Shown here in pieces: positions 1 to 10,144 of a DNA stretch of 64,000 nucleotides. The notes under the pieces were generated by a model. It was given only the letters and a program-made list of their open reading frames with translations, did not search any database and had not been told where the DNA came from. The stretch is from Flavobacteriaceae bacterium (GTDB lineage: Bacteria > Bacteroidota > Bacteroidia > Flavobacteriales > Flavobacteriaceae), in contig CANGUZ010000001.1 in the NCBI GenBank assembly GCA_947457255.1, forward strand, positions 62,001 to 126,000, in the 5' to 3' direction. Each line of letters starts with the position of its first letter. Within the stretch, counting starts at the first letter, position 1. The translations under genes were made by a program, and so were the position numbers.

Positions 1-3000
1 CATTTGATTGCCTTCGATGGGCTGAACCGTTACATTTAAATTCCAAGTTGTTTTACCGTCATTGTTATTATTTACAATTCTCCAACAATCTTCAGACGCA
101 GAACTTGTATCGAAAGTTTCTTTATAAGGTGTCGTAAATGAGGTACATAAGGTTCTAAAAGCAATTGGACCAATCCATTCACTAGTACTGCTGCCACATG
201 AAGCTCTTACATAAACTTCATACTCCGTGTTAGGAAGCAAGTTATTTGGTACATAACTTGTCGTATTTACCTGAATTCCTGAACCAGTTGGAATTCCTCC
301 ACCAGCAGGCTGAATAACTACATCCCATTTATCTTCCTGGTATCCTTTTAACCAAGAAATAGAAGCTGAACTTTGAGTAATATTCTTAACTGACAAATCT
401 GTTGGAATTGGGCAAGCTGGAATATCTTCGATACTAACATCATCAATTTGCAAAATAGTTGTCCCTCCTGCTACAGAAAATTCAGGTGGAACTCTAAAAG
501 CAATATATACAGGACTATTAGCTGTAAAATACAACGTCTTTTCTAGAAAGGAAATGTTATTAAATTCAAATAACGGTCCTAAAACTGTAAAACTTGCTGG
601 GTCATTATCGGTAGTTGAAATTAGCACTTCAACACCAAATCTAGGTTTTCCACCAAAAAAGGAAGCTGCAGAACGGTATTTAAACTTTAATGCTTTACTA
701 CCTGTAACGTTAATAGGAGGAGAAATTAACCAATCATCATAACTTGAAGTAGGAAAAAAGAATCCAGCACTTTGAATGGATGGATATTCTTCATTCATAA
801 CCCATTTAGCATCGTCACCATTTACATTATTTATTGTCCAACAAAATTTCTTTGTGTCTGGATCTACATCATTAAAACTTTCTTTAAATGGTAAATCAAA
901 AGAAGCACAAAGTGTTGTAAAATTAAATGGTCCAACCCAATTACTATTTAAAGTTGACGAACAATGCGCACGAACGTAATATTCGTATCGTGTCGCTGGT
1001 ATTAAATCGATAACTGTAAATGGATTTGAAGTTGCTAGAACTCCATTACCTGTAGGCAAGCCTGTTCCTATAGTTTGAACAGCAACATCCCATTGTGTTT
1101 CGGCATCACCTTTTTCCCAAGACAATTCAGCAGTTGTTGTTGTAATAGCAGCAGCAGTTGGAGCTATCGGCTCCGAGCAAGCGGGTTTGTCTTCGATATA
1201 TACATCATCAATATTTAATCTAAAAGCTGTTTCTCTAGTATCTGGACTAACATAAAAAGCAATATTAACATTACCAGTAATAGTTTCAGGAATATTAACA
1301 ATTTTTTCTACATATTCAAACCTCGTATCGTAAACATTTGTAGGCAACAATATAGTAGTGAAATCATCTTTTCCTATGCCTGTAGTTGACAAAACCACAG
1401 AAAATACACTGCCTTCGCCTGAAGTTCTATATTTGAAACGAATTCGTTTTCCAAGACCTGATAAATTAATTTGTGGCGATACAAACAAGTCATTGTTATT
1501 TCCGTTAGTTTCTCCAGTTGCGATAGAAGGCTCTCCTTCTAATCTATAACTCCAAACTTTTCCATCCTTATTATTATCAATACTATACCAACAAGGCACC
1601 GGAGTATCAGTAGTACCAGTATTAAAATCTTCAAAATAAGGAGTAGAGAACACATTACATTGCGTTGTAAAACGATAGGCATCGCTCCAATCTGTAAATC
1701 CAGAGCCGCAATTTGCTCTTACATAAACTTCATATTTGGTTCCTGCCGCCAATGGAGTTGTATCAAAAGTAGTTGTGATTGCAATGTTAGAATTTGAAGT
1801 CGCGGCAATTCCTGATCCTGTAGGCGCACCTGAACCTTCTGCTTGTACAACATATTCCCATGAAGAAGCATAATTACCAATATTAGCCCAAGAAATTTTA
1901 GCGCTTGTAGGCAAAATACTAGACGCCTCAGCATTAAAAGGGACAGGACAATTATTTTGTTCAACTTTTAGCGTGTAAGGTACACTAGCAGAAGGATCAT
2001 AGTTTGAAGAAACTAAAATAATATAATTAGTACCTGCGGTTACTTCTAAATTAATAATACGTGGGGCATCCTGATCGTTAGCAACGCCACCTGCACATGC
2101 TACACCAACATTAGCACAACCTTCATAAACAAAAAGTCCCGAATAAGAAGCTGGCTCTGTTGGAGTCATTGTAATCTTTAATACTCCTGTAGTAGTTGCA
2201 GTAAAGGAATAAAAGGGTTTTCCACCACTTGCATAATTAGATGTCAGTGTTGTACAACTAGCTCCTGGCGTTGATAAAAAAACACTATTGCTACTATAAT
2301 TATTTAAATTGTCTGTTGTAACATAAGGTGTACTTAAATCAGGAATAACTATAGGATTAATACAACTGTCGCCTAATTTCAAGGTTTTAAAATTAAACGG
2401 TCCAGCCCAAATACTTGAAAAACTGCTATTACAAATAGATTTTATATAAACGTCATAACTTTTACCTGGCAATAAAGAAGTAAAAGAATAAGTAAGAGCA
2501 GAAACTGGTGTTCCATTTGAAGATGGTAAATCACCTGCTGGTACTAATTGAATTTCAAAATTAGAAGCACTAGGATTTACCCAATTTACATCGACTGAGT
2601 TTAAGGTCGTATTAGCAAAAGTAACATCGAAATTCGAAATCGCTGGACATGTTTCAATAATTCTAACATCATCTACAAACCATGAATCACCACTTGGTGT
2701 GCTTCCTACTTGATTATTAACAGCAACAAATGCCAAGAAAATATTTAATCCAGCTGGAATACTTGGTGGTATAACTACAACTTTCTCTTCATATTCGGTT
2801 GGAGAAACAGTATATAAATCATCTTCTGTCCAAGTTTGCAACACTACTGAAAACCCATCAATATCTGGCTGACTGGCTGTAGAAACTCGCAACTGATACA
2901 CTGTACCATTATTAGTACTATTTCCTTGTTTGGTATAAAAACGTATTTCTCCATTTGCTGGAACAGAAACTGAAGGTGTTACTAAATAGTAGTCTGCCGT

Positions 3001-3276
3001 TTTTCCTGCACCAATATTTTCAGCTGCTGGATTAATAGTAGCAGCTTTACCTCCTAAATAGCCATCATTTGAGATACTCCAACTCGTTGTTCCGAAACTA
3101 TTCTGAAACAAAGACCATGATGACGGAATACCCGATTCGAATGATTCAGTTGCCAATTGTCCGTAGCTCGATGCTGATAGAAATAAAAAAAAGATGAATA
3201 TTAATCCTCTATTTTTTGCTCGAGTAAATAAATCAAAACCCATTGATTTGGTTAGTTGTAATTTTTGTTCCATCAT
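1..3276 (-). CDS. Large secreted multidomain surface protein (repeated fibronectin type III and cleaved-adhesin/choice-of-anchor-J/MAM-like modules); C-terminus truncated by window edge
   Basis: Manual reverse-strand translation is open from ATG at 3276 (MMEQKLQLTKSMGFDLFTRAKNRGLIFIFFLFLSASSYGQLATESFESGIPSSW...) to base 1. Repeated 'CxxFxxPYxEdF...CWxxxNN..DGKxW...' and 'FnIII ... EVYVRAxCGS..S.W.GP..F.T' modules. Absent from ORF track because no stop lies in the window. Confidence 0.85.
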   Translation of the reverse strand, partial: MMEQKLQLTKSMGFDLFTRAKNRGLIFIFFLFLSASSYGQLATESFESGIPSSWSLFQNSFGTTSWSISNDGYLGGKAATINPAAENIGAGKTADYYLVTPSVSVPANGEIRFYTKQGNSTNNGTVYQLRVSTASQPDIDGFSVVLQTWTEDDLYTVSPTEYEEKVVVIPPSIPAGLNIFLAFVAVNNQVGSTPSGDSWFVDDVRIIETCPAISNFDVTFANTTLNSVDVNWVNPSASNFEIQLVPAGDLPSSNGTPVSALTYSFTSLLPGKSYDVYIKSICNSSFSSIWAGPFNFKTLKLGDSCINPIVIPDLSTPYVTTDNLNNYSSNSVFLSTPGASCTTLTSNYASGGKPFYSFTATTTGVLKITMTPTEPASYSGLFVYEGCANVGVACAGGVANDQDAPRIINLEVTAGTNYIILVSSNYDPSASVPYTLKVEQNNCPVPFNAEASSILPTSAKISWANIGNYASSWEYVVQAEGSGAPTGSGIAATSNSNIAITTTFDTTPLAAGTKYEVYVRANCGSGFTDWSDAYRFTTQCNVFSTPYFEDFNTGTTDTPVPCWYSIDNNKDGKVWSYRLEGEPSIATGETNGNNNDLFVSPQINLSGLGKRIRFKYRTSGEGSVFSVVLSTTGIGKDDFTTILLPTNVYDTRFEYVEKIVNIPETITGNVNIAFYVSPDTRETAFRLNIDDVYIEDKPACSEPIAPTAAAITTTTAELSWEKGDAETQWDVAVQTIGTGLPTGNGVLATSNPFTVIDLIPATRYEYYVRAHCSSTLNSNWVGPFNFTTLCASFDLPFKESFNDVDPDTKKFCWTINNVNGDDAKWVMNEEYPSIQSAGFFFPTSSYDDWLISPPINVTGSKALKFKYRSAASFFGGKPRFGVEVLISTTDNDPASFTVLGPLFEFNNISFLEKTLYFTANSPVYIAFRVPPEFSVAGGTTILQIDDVSIEDIPACPIPTDLSVKNITQSSASISWLKGYQEDKWDVVIQPAGGGIPTGSGIQVNTTSYVPNNLLPNTEYEVYVRASCGSSTSEWIGPIAFRTLCTSFTTPYKETFDTSSASEDCWRIVNNNNDGKTTWNLNVTVQPIEGNQM

Positions 3277-3706
3277 ACTATTTGTTTACTGTTAGGGTAA
3301 AGTGATAAAAGTATGTATTTTTAGCGAAATAATAAAAAAACACCTTCACTATTTACCGAAATTAGCAAGCTAAAAAAAGATGTTAAAGAACTAGTGTACA
3401 ATAAATTAAAATTGAAATATTTGATTAGAGTGATTATAAGTAACTATTGCTAAATTTTGAGAGATTCTATTAGTATTGCTGGGGTTAAAGTATTATTAAT
3501 TGGTCTGAATTTAGATTTTCTTTGAACTATAAATCAATACTTGATATAAACAATAAAAGCAATCTTAAATAATAACTTCAAGTCAAATCATTAAAAGCCC
3601 GTTTTTTATTTTTATTTTATTAATTTAGTACACTTTTATGTTAATTTCTTTATCATTTGCAACTATGACCTATACTAAGTTTCATAAAACCTAAAAATAA
3701 TTCCAA

Positions 3707-4381
3707 ATGAGAGTAGTTGGCTACATCAAAGAAAAAAATGAAAATACATTCGCTATCCCTGTTTACTCGAACAGAAGTGGCGAATACTTTTCGCACATTC
3801 TTGATGCGTCCTATAACATTATTAGTTTTACAAAAACAGAAGTTAAAGGAGATACTTTTAAAAAAATTTATCTCTCCAAAAAATTCGAAATCAATTCTAA
3901 AGGAGGTTTGGTATTTATAGGAAAAGAAGATTATATTAAATACGATAGTGCCGAAAATGCGATTGAAGAAATTATCAACTATATCAATGATGTGCTTCCT
4001 GTAAATGAATCTAAACTGTTATTAACCGAAGCCAATGCTTTAAAAAACAGCATTCTATCTGATAAATTTGTGGTCAATAATTTCGAAGTGAATATCAATC
4101 CTCAAAAAGAACAATTTATTTTAACTTTCGATTTTCCTTCGCCAACAAAAGATACTAAATCTGAAGTACCATCAAAAAACGGGATAAATTCCCTTTCAAA
4201 GCAAAAGCTTGAACAAACGAACAATCAAGCCTATAACAGTATTTTAGAATACCTCACTCGAGTAAATTTGAATGTCGAATTAACTCTAAAATTAAGAGCT
4301 AATGAAAGACGCAGCAAATTAAAAACTCTCAATTATCAGTTCCAGTTAAGTAAAAATAGTTCTAAAAAATCCAATATTTAA
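3707..4381 (+). CDS. Hypothetical protein (224 aa)
   Basis: ORF with ATG; no family recognised. Confidence 0.6.
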   Translation: MRVVGYIKEKNENTFAIPVYSNRSGEYFSHILDASYNIISFTKTEVKGDTFKKIYLSKKFEINSKGGLVFIGKEDYIKYDSAENAIEEIINYINDVLPVNESKLLLTEANALKNSILSDKFVVNNFEVNINPQKEQFILTFDFPSPTKDTKSEVPSKNGINSLSKQKLEQTNNQAYNSILEYLTRVNLNVELTLKLRANERRSKLKTLNYQFQLSKNSSKKSNI

Positions 4382-4656
4382 AGGGTTATTCTTATAAACT
4401 TGTTATTATAAATCCCTTTATCAGCAACACCTATTTAATATACAATCATTTTATTGATAATTGGAGGAATTGAATTCCAAATTAGTAAAGATAAATCTAA
4501 AAAACTTTAAAGCGATTGGTATTGAAAAGGAGACCTAAATGCCAACATGCAAATGAAACAGATTATCAATGCAAACAACAGAGACGTTCTCATCCAAAAT
4601 TAACTAGTAATTTTATAAAAAAACTTTACTTTTATACTTTCAAAAAAAACTGATTG

Positions 4657-5784
4657 ATGTCCAAACTCCCAAATATAGGCACTAGTATCTTTACTACTAT
4701 GTCGCAAATGGCAAACGAATATAAAGCTATCAATCTCTCACAAGGATTTCCTAATTTCCCCGTAGATCAAAAATTGAAAGATATCGTTATCAAATGGACG
4801 CAGGAAGAAATACACCAATATTTGCCCATGTCAGGTTATCCGCCTTTGTTGGAAAAAATTGCAAAACTTACTCAAGATTCCTATCAACGAAAAGTGAATC
4901 CTAGCACCGAAATTTTAATTACTGCGGGTGCTACGCAAGGCATTTTTGCAGCTATTCAAGCTTTAGTTCATACCAATGATGAAGTGATTATTTTGGATCC
5001 CAGTTTTGACAGTTACGAACCTTCCGTTTTGTTAGGTATGGGCAAGCCTATTCGTTTGGAACTAAACGATGATTTTTCGCCCAATTGGGAAGCTATTGCA
5101 GCTGCAATGAATAGCAATACCAAAATGATTATTACTAATAATCCGCACAATCCAACAGGGAAAATTTGGACTGAAAATGATTTTAATCAATTAGAACTCC
5201 TTTTAGATTTGTACCCGAATGTAATAGTGCTTTCAGATGAAGTTTATGAATACATTACCTTTGAAAACAAACATATATCGGCACATCATAGACCTAAACT
5301 TTGGAACAGAACTGTTTGTGTTTCCTCGTTCGGAAAATCCTTGCATATTACGGGTTGGAGAATTGGATATGTTGTTGCTCCCGAATCTTTAATGATTGAA
5401 ATTAAAAAAGTGCATCAATCCCTTATTTTCAGTATCAATAGCATTGCCCAATATGCTATTAACGATTATATTGATGTAGTAAAAGTTTCTGAATTGGGCG
5501 ATTTTTACCAACAAAAACGAGACTTTTTCAGAAGTCTGATGCAAGAAACCAAATTCGAATTGTTTCCCTGCGAAGGCACTTATTTTCAGGTGGCTTCCTA
5601 TGCGCATTTCTCTAACGAAAATGATTTGGATTTTGTAAAAAAACTAGTAACCGATTTTGGTGTGGCAACTATTCCTCTTTCCCCTTTTTATGATAAAGGC
5701 AAAGACGTAAAATGCATCCGATTTTGTTTTGCAAAAGACGATGAGACTTTGATAAAAGCAGCGGAACGATTGATGAAATTATAA
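4657..5784 (+). CDS. Class I/II PLP-dependent aminotransferase (methionine/kynurenine aminotransferase-like)
   Basis: SQGFPNFP, NNPHNPTGK, SFGKSLHITGWRIGY (PLP lysine). Track start 4654 is TTG; ATG at 4657 preferred. Confidence 0.88.
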   Translation: MSKLPNIGTSIFTTMSQMANEYKAINLSQGFPNFPVDQKLKDIVIKWTQEEIHQYLPMSGYPPLLEKIAKLTQDSYQRKVNPSTEILITAGATQGIFAAIQALVHTNDEVIILDPSFDSYEPSVLLGMGKPIRLELNDDFSPNWEAIAAAMNSNTKMIITNNPHNPTGKIWTENDFNQLELLLDLYPNVIVLSDEVYEYITFENKHISAHHRPKLWNRTVCVSSFGKSLHITGWRIGYVVAPESLMIEIKKVHQSLIFSINSIAQYAINDYIDVVKVSELGDFYQQKRDFFRSLMQETKFELFPCEGTYFQVASYAHFSNENDLDFVKKLVTDFGVATIPLSPFYDKGKDVKCIRFCFAKDDETLIKAAERLMKL

Positions 5785-5857
5785 AATAAACTACGTCTGG
5801 ACTTAGTCCGTGTAATATTTGTAAAGTTAAACACGAATTCCACACACGAGCACAATG

Positions 5858-5984
5858 TGTCATTAAGTTAAGGAAAAATAGTCTCAGTTTTGTCATTCCG
5901 ACGAAGGAGGAATCTTATATATTACTCACATTATGTGATTTCTCCCGTTGGTCGAAATGACAAAAAACTCTTAACTTAATGACA
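5858..5984. repeat. Nested inverted-repeat intergenic element (REP/MITE-like)
   Basis: Outer perfect 15-bp arms TGTCATTAAGTTAAG (5858-5872) / CTTAACTTAATGACA (5970-5984) enclose an inner imperfect palindrome GTCATTCCGACGAAGGAGGAATC (5892-5914) / GATTTCTCCCGTTGGTCGAAATGAC (5937-5961). Confidence 0.75.
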
Positions 5985-6133
5985 TTGGGGTCGAACAGGC
6001 GAAGCAAAATCTGTGAAATCTGTGGCAAAAAACAAAACAAAGCAAAGCTTCGAAGAATTAAACCTAAAGAGATTAAATTATATGCAAGCATAGCAATTAA
6101 TTTTTCTATATTTACATTCATAAAAAATAAACT

Positions 6134-7012
6134 ATGAACTTTTCAGCAAAAATGCTTCGTGATGATGCCCTAAAAGGCAAAGTAATAGTAGTAACAGGTG
6201 GCGGAAGCGGTTTAGGCAAAGCCATGACCCAATATTTTCTGGAATTGGGTGCCAAAGTAGCCATTACCTCCCGTGATTTAGAAAAACTAAAAAATACAGC
6301 TATAGAATTAGAAACCCAAACTGGTGGAACCTGTCTTGCTGTTCAGTGTGATGTGCGTCATTATGATCAGGTGGAAAATATGCTACAAGAAGTGCTAAAG
6401 GCTTTCGGAAAAGTAGACGTTTTGTTAAACAATGCTGCAGGCAATTTTATTTCGCCCACCGAAAGATTATCTGCCAATGCTTTTGATACTGTAATTGATA
6501 TTGTTTTGAAAGGTTCTAAAAACTGCACGCTGGCTTTCGGAAAACACTGGATTGATAGCAAACAAGAATCATCTACAATCATAAATATAGTAACAACTTA
6601 TGCTTTTACAGGTTCAGCCTATGTTGTTCCTAGTGCTACTGCAAAAGCCGGAGTTCTAGCCATGACGAGAAGTTTAGCGGTAGAATGGGCAAAATACGGC
6701 ATTCGTTCAAATGCTATTGCACCAGGCCCATTTCCTACTAAAGGCGCTTGGGACCGATTGTTACCAGGTGATTTAGCTAAGAAATTCGATACTTCAAAAC
6801 GAGTACCGCTAAAACGCAACGGAGAACATCAGGAATTAGCCAATTTGGCTGCTTATTTGGTTTCTGACTTTTCGGGGTATATCAATGGAGAAGTAGTAGT
6901 TATTGATGGTGGCGAATGGCTAAAAGGCGCAGGTCAGTTCAATCAATTAGATGCCATTCCAGAAGAAATGTGGGATATGCTTGAAGCAATGATTAAGGCG
7001 AAGAAGAAGTAG
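6134..7012 (+). CDS. SDR family oxidoreductase (2,4-dienoyl-CoA reductase-like)
   Basis: TGGGSGLGKA cofactor motif, NNAAGNF, IAPGPFPTKGAWDRL. Confidence 0.85.
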   Translation: MNFSAKMLRDDALKGKVIVVTGGGSGLGKAMTQYFLELGAKVAITSRDLEKLKNTAIELETQTGGTCLAVQCDVRHYDQVENMLQEVLKAFGKVDVLLNNAAGNFISPTERLSANAFDTVIDIVLKGSKNCTLAFGKHWIDSKQESSTIINIVTTYAFTGSAYVVPSATAKAGVLAMTRSLAVEWAKYGIRSNAIAPGPFPTKGAWDRLLPGDLAKKFDTSKRVPLKRNGEHQELANLAAYLVSDFSGYINGEVVVIDGGEWLKGAGQFNQLDAIPEEMWDMLEAMIKAKKK

Positions 7013-7112
7013 TTATTCCTTGAGCGATAGCTTTTTAACTTTTGTTAACAAATAAGCCTTGAAAAAACCATAATAAATTGTATTTTTACGGCTTATAATT
7101 CGAAAAAAATAA

Positions 7113-7877
7113 ATGGGTAAAATCATTGCTATTGCCAATCAAAAAGGTGGTGTTGGAAAAACAACCACTTCGGTAAATCTAGCGGCATCATTAGGCGTTT
7201 TAGAAAAAAAAGTGTTACTTATTGATGCTGACCCGCAAGCAAATGCGAGTTCAGGCCTTGGGATTGACATTGAAAACATTGCTATTGGAACCTATCAAAT
7301 AGTAGAACATAGTAATCGTCCTGAAGAAGCTATTATTAAATGTACTGCTCCAAATGTGGATATAATTCCAGCCCATATCGATCTTGTTGCCATAGAAATT
7401 GAATTGGTTGACAAGGAAAATAGAGAATATATGCTAAAGGAAGCTTTGGCTAGCGTCAAAGACAACTACGATTATATTTTGATTGATTGTGCTCCTTCTT
7501 TAGGCTTATTAACTTTGAATGCACTTACAGCAGCTGACTCCGTAATTATCCCTATTCAATGTGAATACTATGCGCTAGAAGGTTTAGGAAAATTATTGAA
7601 TACCATAAAAAGTGTTCAAAAAATTCACAATCCTGATTTAGATATTGAAGGCTTATTACTAACCATGTTCGACTCTAGATTGCGATTGTCTAATCAGGTG
7701 GTAGAAGAAGTACAAAAACACTTCAACGATATGGTTTTCAAAACTATTATACAACGAAATGTAAAATTAAGTGAAGCACCTAGTTATGGCGAAAGCATTA
7801 TCAATTATGATGCTACAAGTAAAGGAGCAACAAATTATTTACATTTAGCACAAGAAATTATTCAGAAAAACAGTTAA
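7113..7877 (+). CDS. parA: ParA family chromosome-partitioning ATPase
   Basis: KGGVGKTTTSVNLAASL deviant Walker A, DADPQANASSGLG. Confidence 0.95.
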   Translation: MGKIIAIANQKGGVGKTTTSVNLAASLGVLEKKVLLIDADPQANASSGLGIDIENIAIGTYQIVEHSNRPEEAIIKCTAPNVDIIPAHIDLVAIEIELVDKENREYMLKEALASVKDNYDYILIDCAPSLGLLTLNALTAADSVIIPIQCEYYALEGLGKLLNTIKSVQKIHNPDLDIEGLLLTMFDSRLRLSNQVVEEVQKHFNDMVFKTIIQRNVKLSEAPSYGESIINYDATSKGATNYLHLAQEIIQKNS

Positions 7878-7885
7878 TTGGTTTT

Positions 7886-8785
7886 ATGACACAAGTAGTA
7901 AAAAAACAAGCGTTAGGCAGAGGATTATCGGCATTATTGAAGGACCCAGATAATAATATTCAATCGGTCGACGATAAAAATGCAGATAAAGTGGTGGGCA
8001 ATATTATTGAGCTTGATATTGATTCTATTGAAATAAATCCATTTCAACCTAGAAGTAATTTTAATGAAGAATCGCTAAGGGAATTGGCTACTTCTATCCG
8101 AGAACTAGGCGTGATTCAACCAATAACTGTTAGAAAAACCGATTTTAATCAATACCAATTAATTTCTGGAGAACGAAGATTACGTGCTTCAAAATTATCT
8201 GGATTAACAACAATTCCTGCTTATATCAGAATTGCAAATGATAATGAATCTTTAATTATGGCATTGGTTGAAAACATTCAACGTCATGATTTAGACCCAA
8301 TAGAAATTGCACTTTCCTACCAACGATTAATTGACGAAATTCAGCTAACTCAAGAGCAAATGAGTGATCGTGTGGGTAAAAAACGTTCTACTATTGCTAA
8401 TTATTTACGTCTTTTAAAGCTAGATCCAATTATTCAAACAGGAATTCGAGACGGATTTATAAGTATGGGGCATGGACGTGCCATTATCAATATTGACGAC
8501 TTAGATATTCAGACCGATATTTATCAAAAAATTGTAAGCCAAAATTTATCTGTCCGCGAAACAGAAGCATTGGTAAAAACGTATCAAGAAAGTTTAAAAC
8601 CAACTCCATCAAAAACCGTAAAGGGAAATTCATTTGACGTTCCTGAAACTGAAAAGAAAGCAATTTCAACCTATTTTGGAACAAAAGTAGATGTTAAAGT
8701 TGCTGGAAACGGCAAAGGAAAAATTACAATTCCATTTCATTCAGAAGAAGATTTTAATAGAATTATTAAATTGATAAAAGGGTAG
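7886..8785 (+). CDS. parB: ParB/RepB/Spo0J family partition protein
   Basis: NPFQPR, SGERRLRASKLSG, ENIQRHDLDPIE; follows parA. Confidence 0.95.
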   Translation: MTQVVKKQALGRGLSALLKDPDNNIQSVDDKNADKVVGNIIELDIDSIEINPFQPRSNFNEESLRELATSIRELGVIQPITVRKTDFNQYQLISGERRLRASKLSGLTTIPAYIRIANDNESLIMALVENIQRHDLDPIEIALSYQRLIDEIQLTQEQMSDRVGKKRSTIANYLRLLKLDPIIQTGIRDGFISMGHGRAIINIDDLDIQTDIYQKIVSQNLSVRETEALVKTYQESLKPTPSKTVKGNSFDVPETEKKAISTYFGTKVDVKVAGNGKGKITIPFHSEEDFNRIIKLIKG

Positions 8786-9345
8786 TGTTTAAATATACAA
8801 TCATACTACTACTTTTTTTCTTCGGAAGTTCATTGGTTGGTGCGCAAGTGCTACCAGAAGCAATTCTCCAATCAAAAGATACAGTAAAAAGCAAAGAAAT
8901 CAATCCGTTATCTCCTGCAAAAGCTGCTTTTTTCTCGGCTGTTTTACCTGGTTTAGGTCAAGCTTACAACAAAAAATACTGGAAAATTCCTTTAGTATAT
9001 GGTGCCATGGGAACAAGTATGTATTATTATACTTGGAATAATAAAAAATATCATGATTTTCGTGATGCTTACAAAAGTAGATTGGCTGGATTTAATAATG
9101 ATCAATATCAATTTCTAGACGATTCTCGATTAATTGAAGCGCAACGATTTTATCAACGCAATAGAGATATGTCACTACTATTAACTGTCGCATTTTATAT
9201 TTTAAATATTGTAGATGCTAATATAGATGCGCATTTGCTGCAATTTAATGTAAATGACAATTTAACTTTGAATCCAAAAATGGAACAAAACGATGTTAAT
9301 TTCAGGACTACTTTTGGTCTTGCATTAAACATAACTTTCAAATAA
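8785..9345 (+). CDS. DUF5683 domain-containing membrane protein
   Basis: SPAKAAFFSAVLPGLGQAYNKKYWKIPLVYG; GTG start overlapping the parB stop; conserved Bacteroidetes position. Confidence 0.8.
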   Translation: MFKYTIILLLFFFGSSLVGAQVLPEAILQSKDTVKSKEINPLSPAKAAFFSAVLPGLGQAYNKKYWKIPLVYGAMGTSMYYYTWNNKKYHDFRDAYKSRLAGFNNDQYQFLDDSRLIEAQRFYQRNRDMSLLLTVAFYILNIVDANIDAHLLQFNVNDNLTLNPKMEQNDVNFRTTFGLALNITFK

Positions 9346-9365
9346 AAAACTAATACTATAATCAG

Positions 9366-10070
9366 ATGAAAATAGCACTTTTAGGATACGGAAAAATGGG
9401 ACAAACCATAGAACGAATTGCTCTTGAAAGAGGTCATGAAATTGTATTAAAAAAAGATGAATTCAATACTTACGAAGGACTTTTAGCTGCTGATGTTGCA
9501 ATAGATTTTAGTATTCCGAGTGTAGCTGTCGAAAATATTTCGAGTTGCTTTTATGCTAATGTACCTGTAATTTCAGGGACTACTGGTTGGTTAGAACATT
9601 ATGATGAAATGGTAGGGCTTTGCAAATCGAAAGACGGGGCTTTTATATCGAGCTCTAACTTTAGTTTAGGAGTGAACCTCTTTTTTGAACTTAACGATTA
9701 TTTAGCAAAAATGATGGCTAAATTTGACAGCTATAGGGTAGAAATGGAAGAAATTCACCATACTCAAAAACTAGATGCACCAAGTGGAACTGCGATTTCA
9801 TTAGCAAAAGGAGTAATTGCCAATAGTACTTATACCAATTGGACATTGAACGAACCAAAATCTAATGAAATTCACATTGACGCTATTCGTTTAGAAGATG
9901 TTCCAGGAACGCATACTGTAAGCTATATTTCTGATATTGACACTATAGATATAAAACACACTGCTCATAATCGTGACGGATTTGCCCTCGGCGCCGTGAT
10001 AGCTGCAGAATGGATTATTGGTAAAAAAGGTGTTTTTAGCATGAAAGATGTTTTAAATTTCAACAATTAA
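9366..10070 (+). CDS. dapB: 4-hydroxy-tetrahydrodipicolinate reductase
   Basis: GYGKMGQTIERIA; EEIHHTQKLDAPSGTA. Confidence 0.95.
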   Translation: MKIALLGYGKMGQTIERIALERGHEIVLKKDEFNTYEGLLAADVAIDFSIPSVAVENISSCFYANVPVISGTTGWLEHYDEMVGLCKSKDGAFISSSNFSLGVNLFFELNDYLAKMMAKFDSYRVEMEEIHHTQKLDAPSGTAISLAKGVIANSTYTNWTLNEPKSNEIHIDAIRLEDVPGTHTVSYISDIDTIDIKHTAHNRDGFALGAVIAAEWIIGKKGVFSMKDVLNFNN

Positions 10071-10144
10071 GTAATTTGTTAATTTTGTTATAAAAACAGT
10101 AACAAAACAATACTAATCAATTCTAATTAAAAAAATAAATAATT

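Noticed and set aside
554-1964. Short ORFs 554-742, 776-979, 1358-1549 (+) and 1719-1964 (-)
   Set aside because: They lie in alternative frames over the long minus-strand adhesin-like gene, which has coherent domain sequence.
3717-3920. ORF 3717-3920 (+)
   Set aside because: Out-of-frame overlap inside the longer 3707-4381 ORF.
5669-6121. Minus-strand ORFs 5669-5896 and 5915-6121
   Set aside because: They overlap the nested palindromic repeat and the aminotransferase end; composition looks noncoding.
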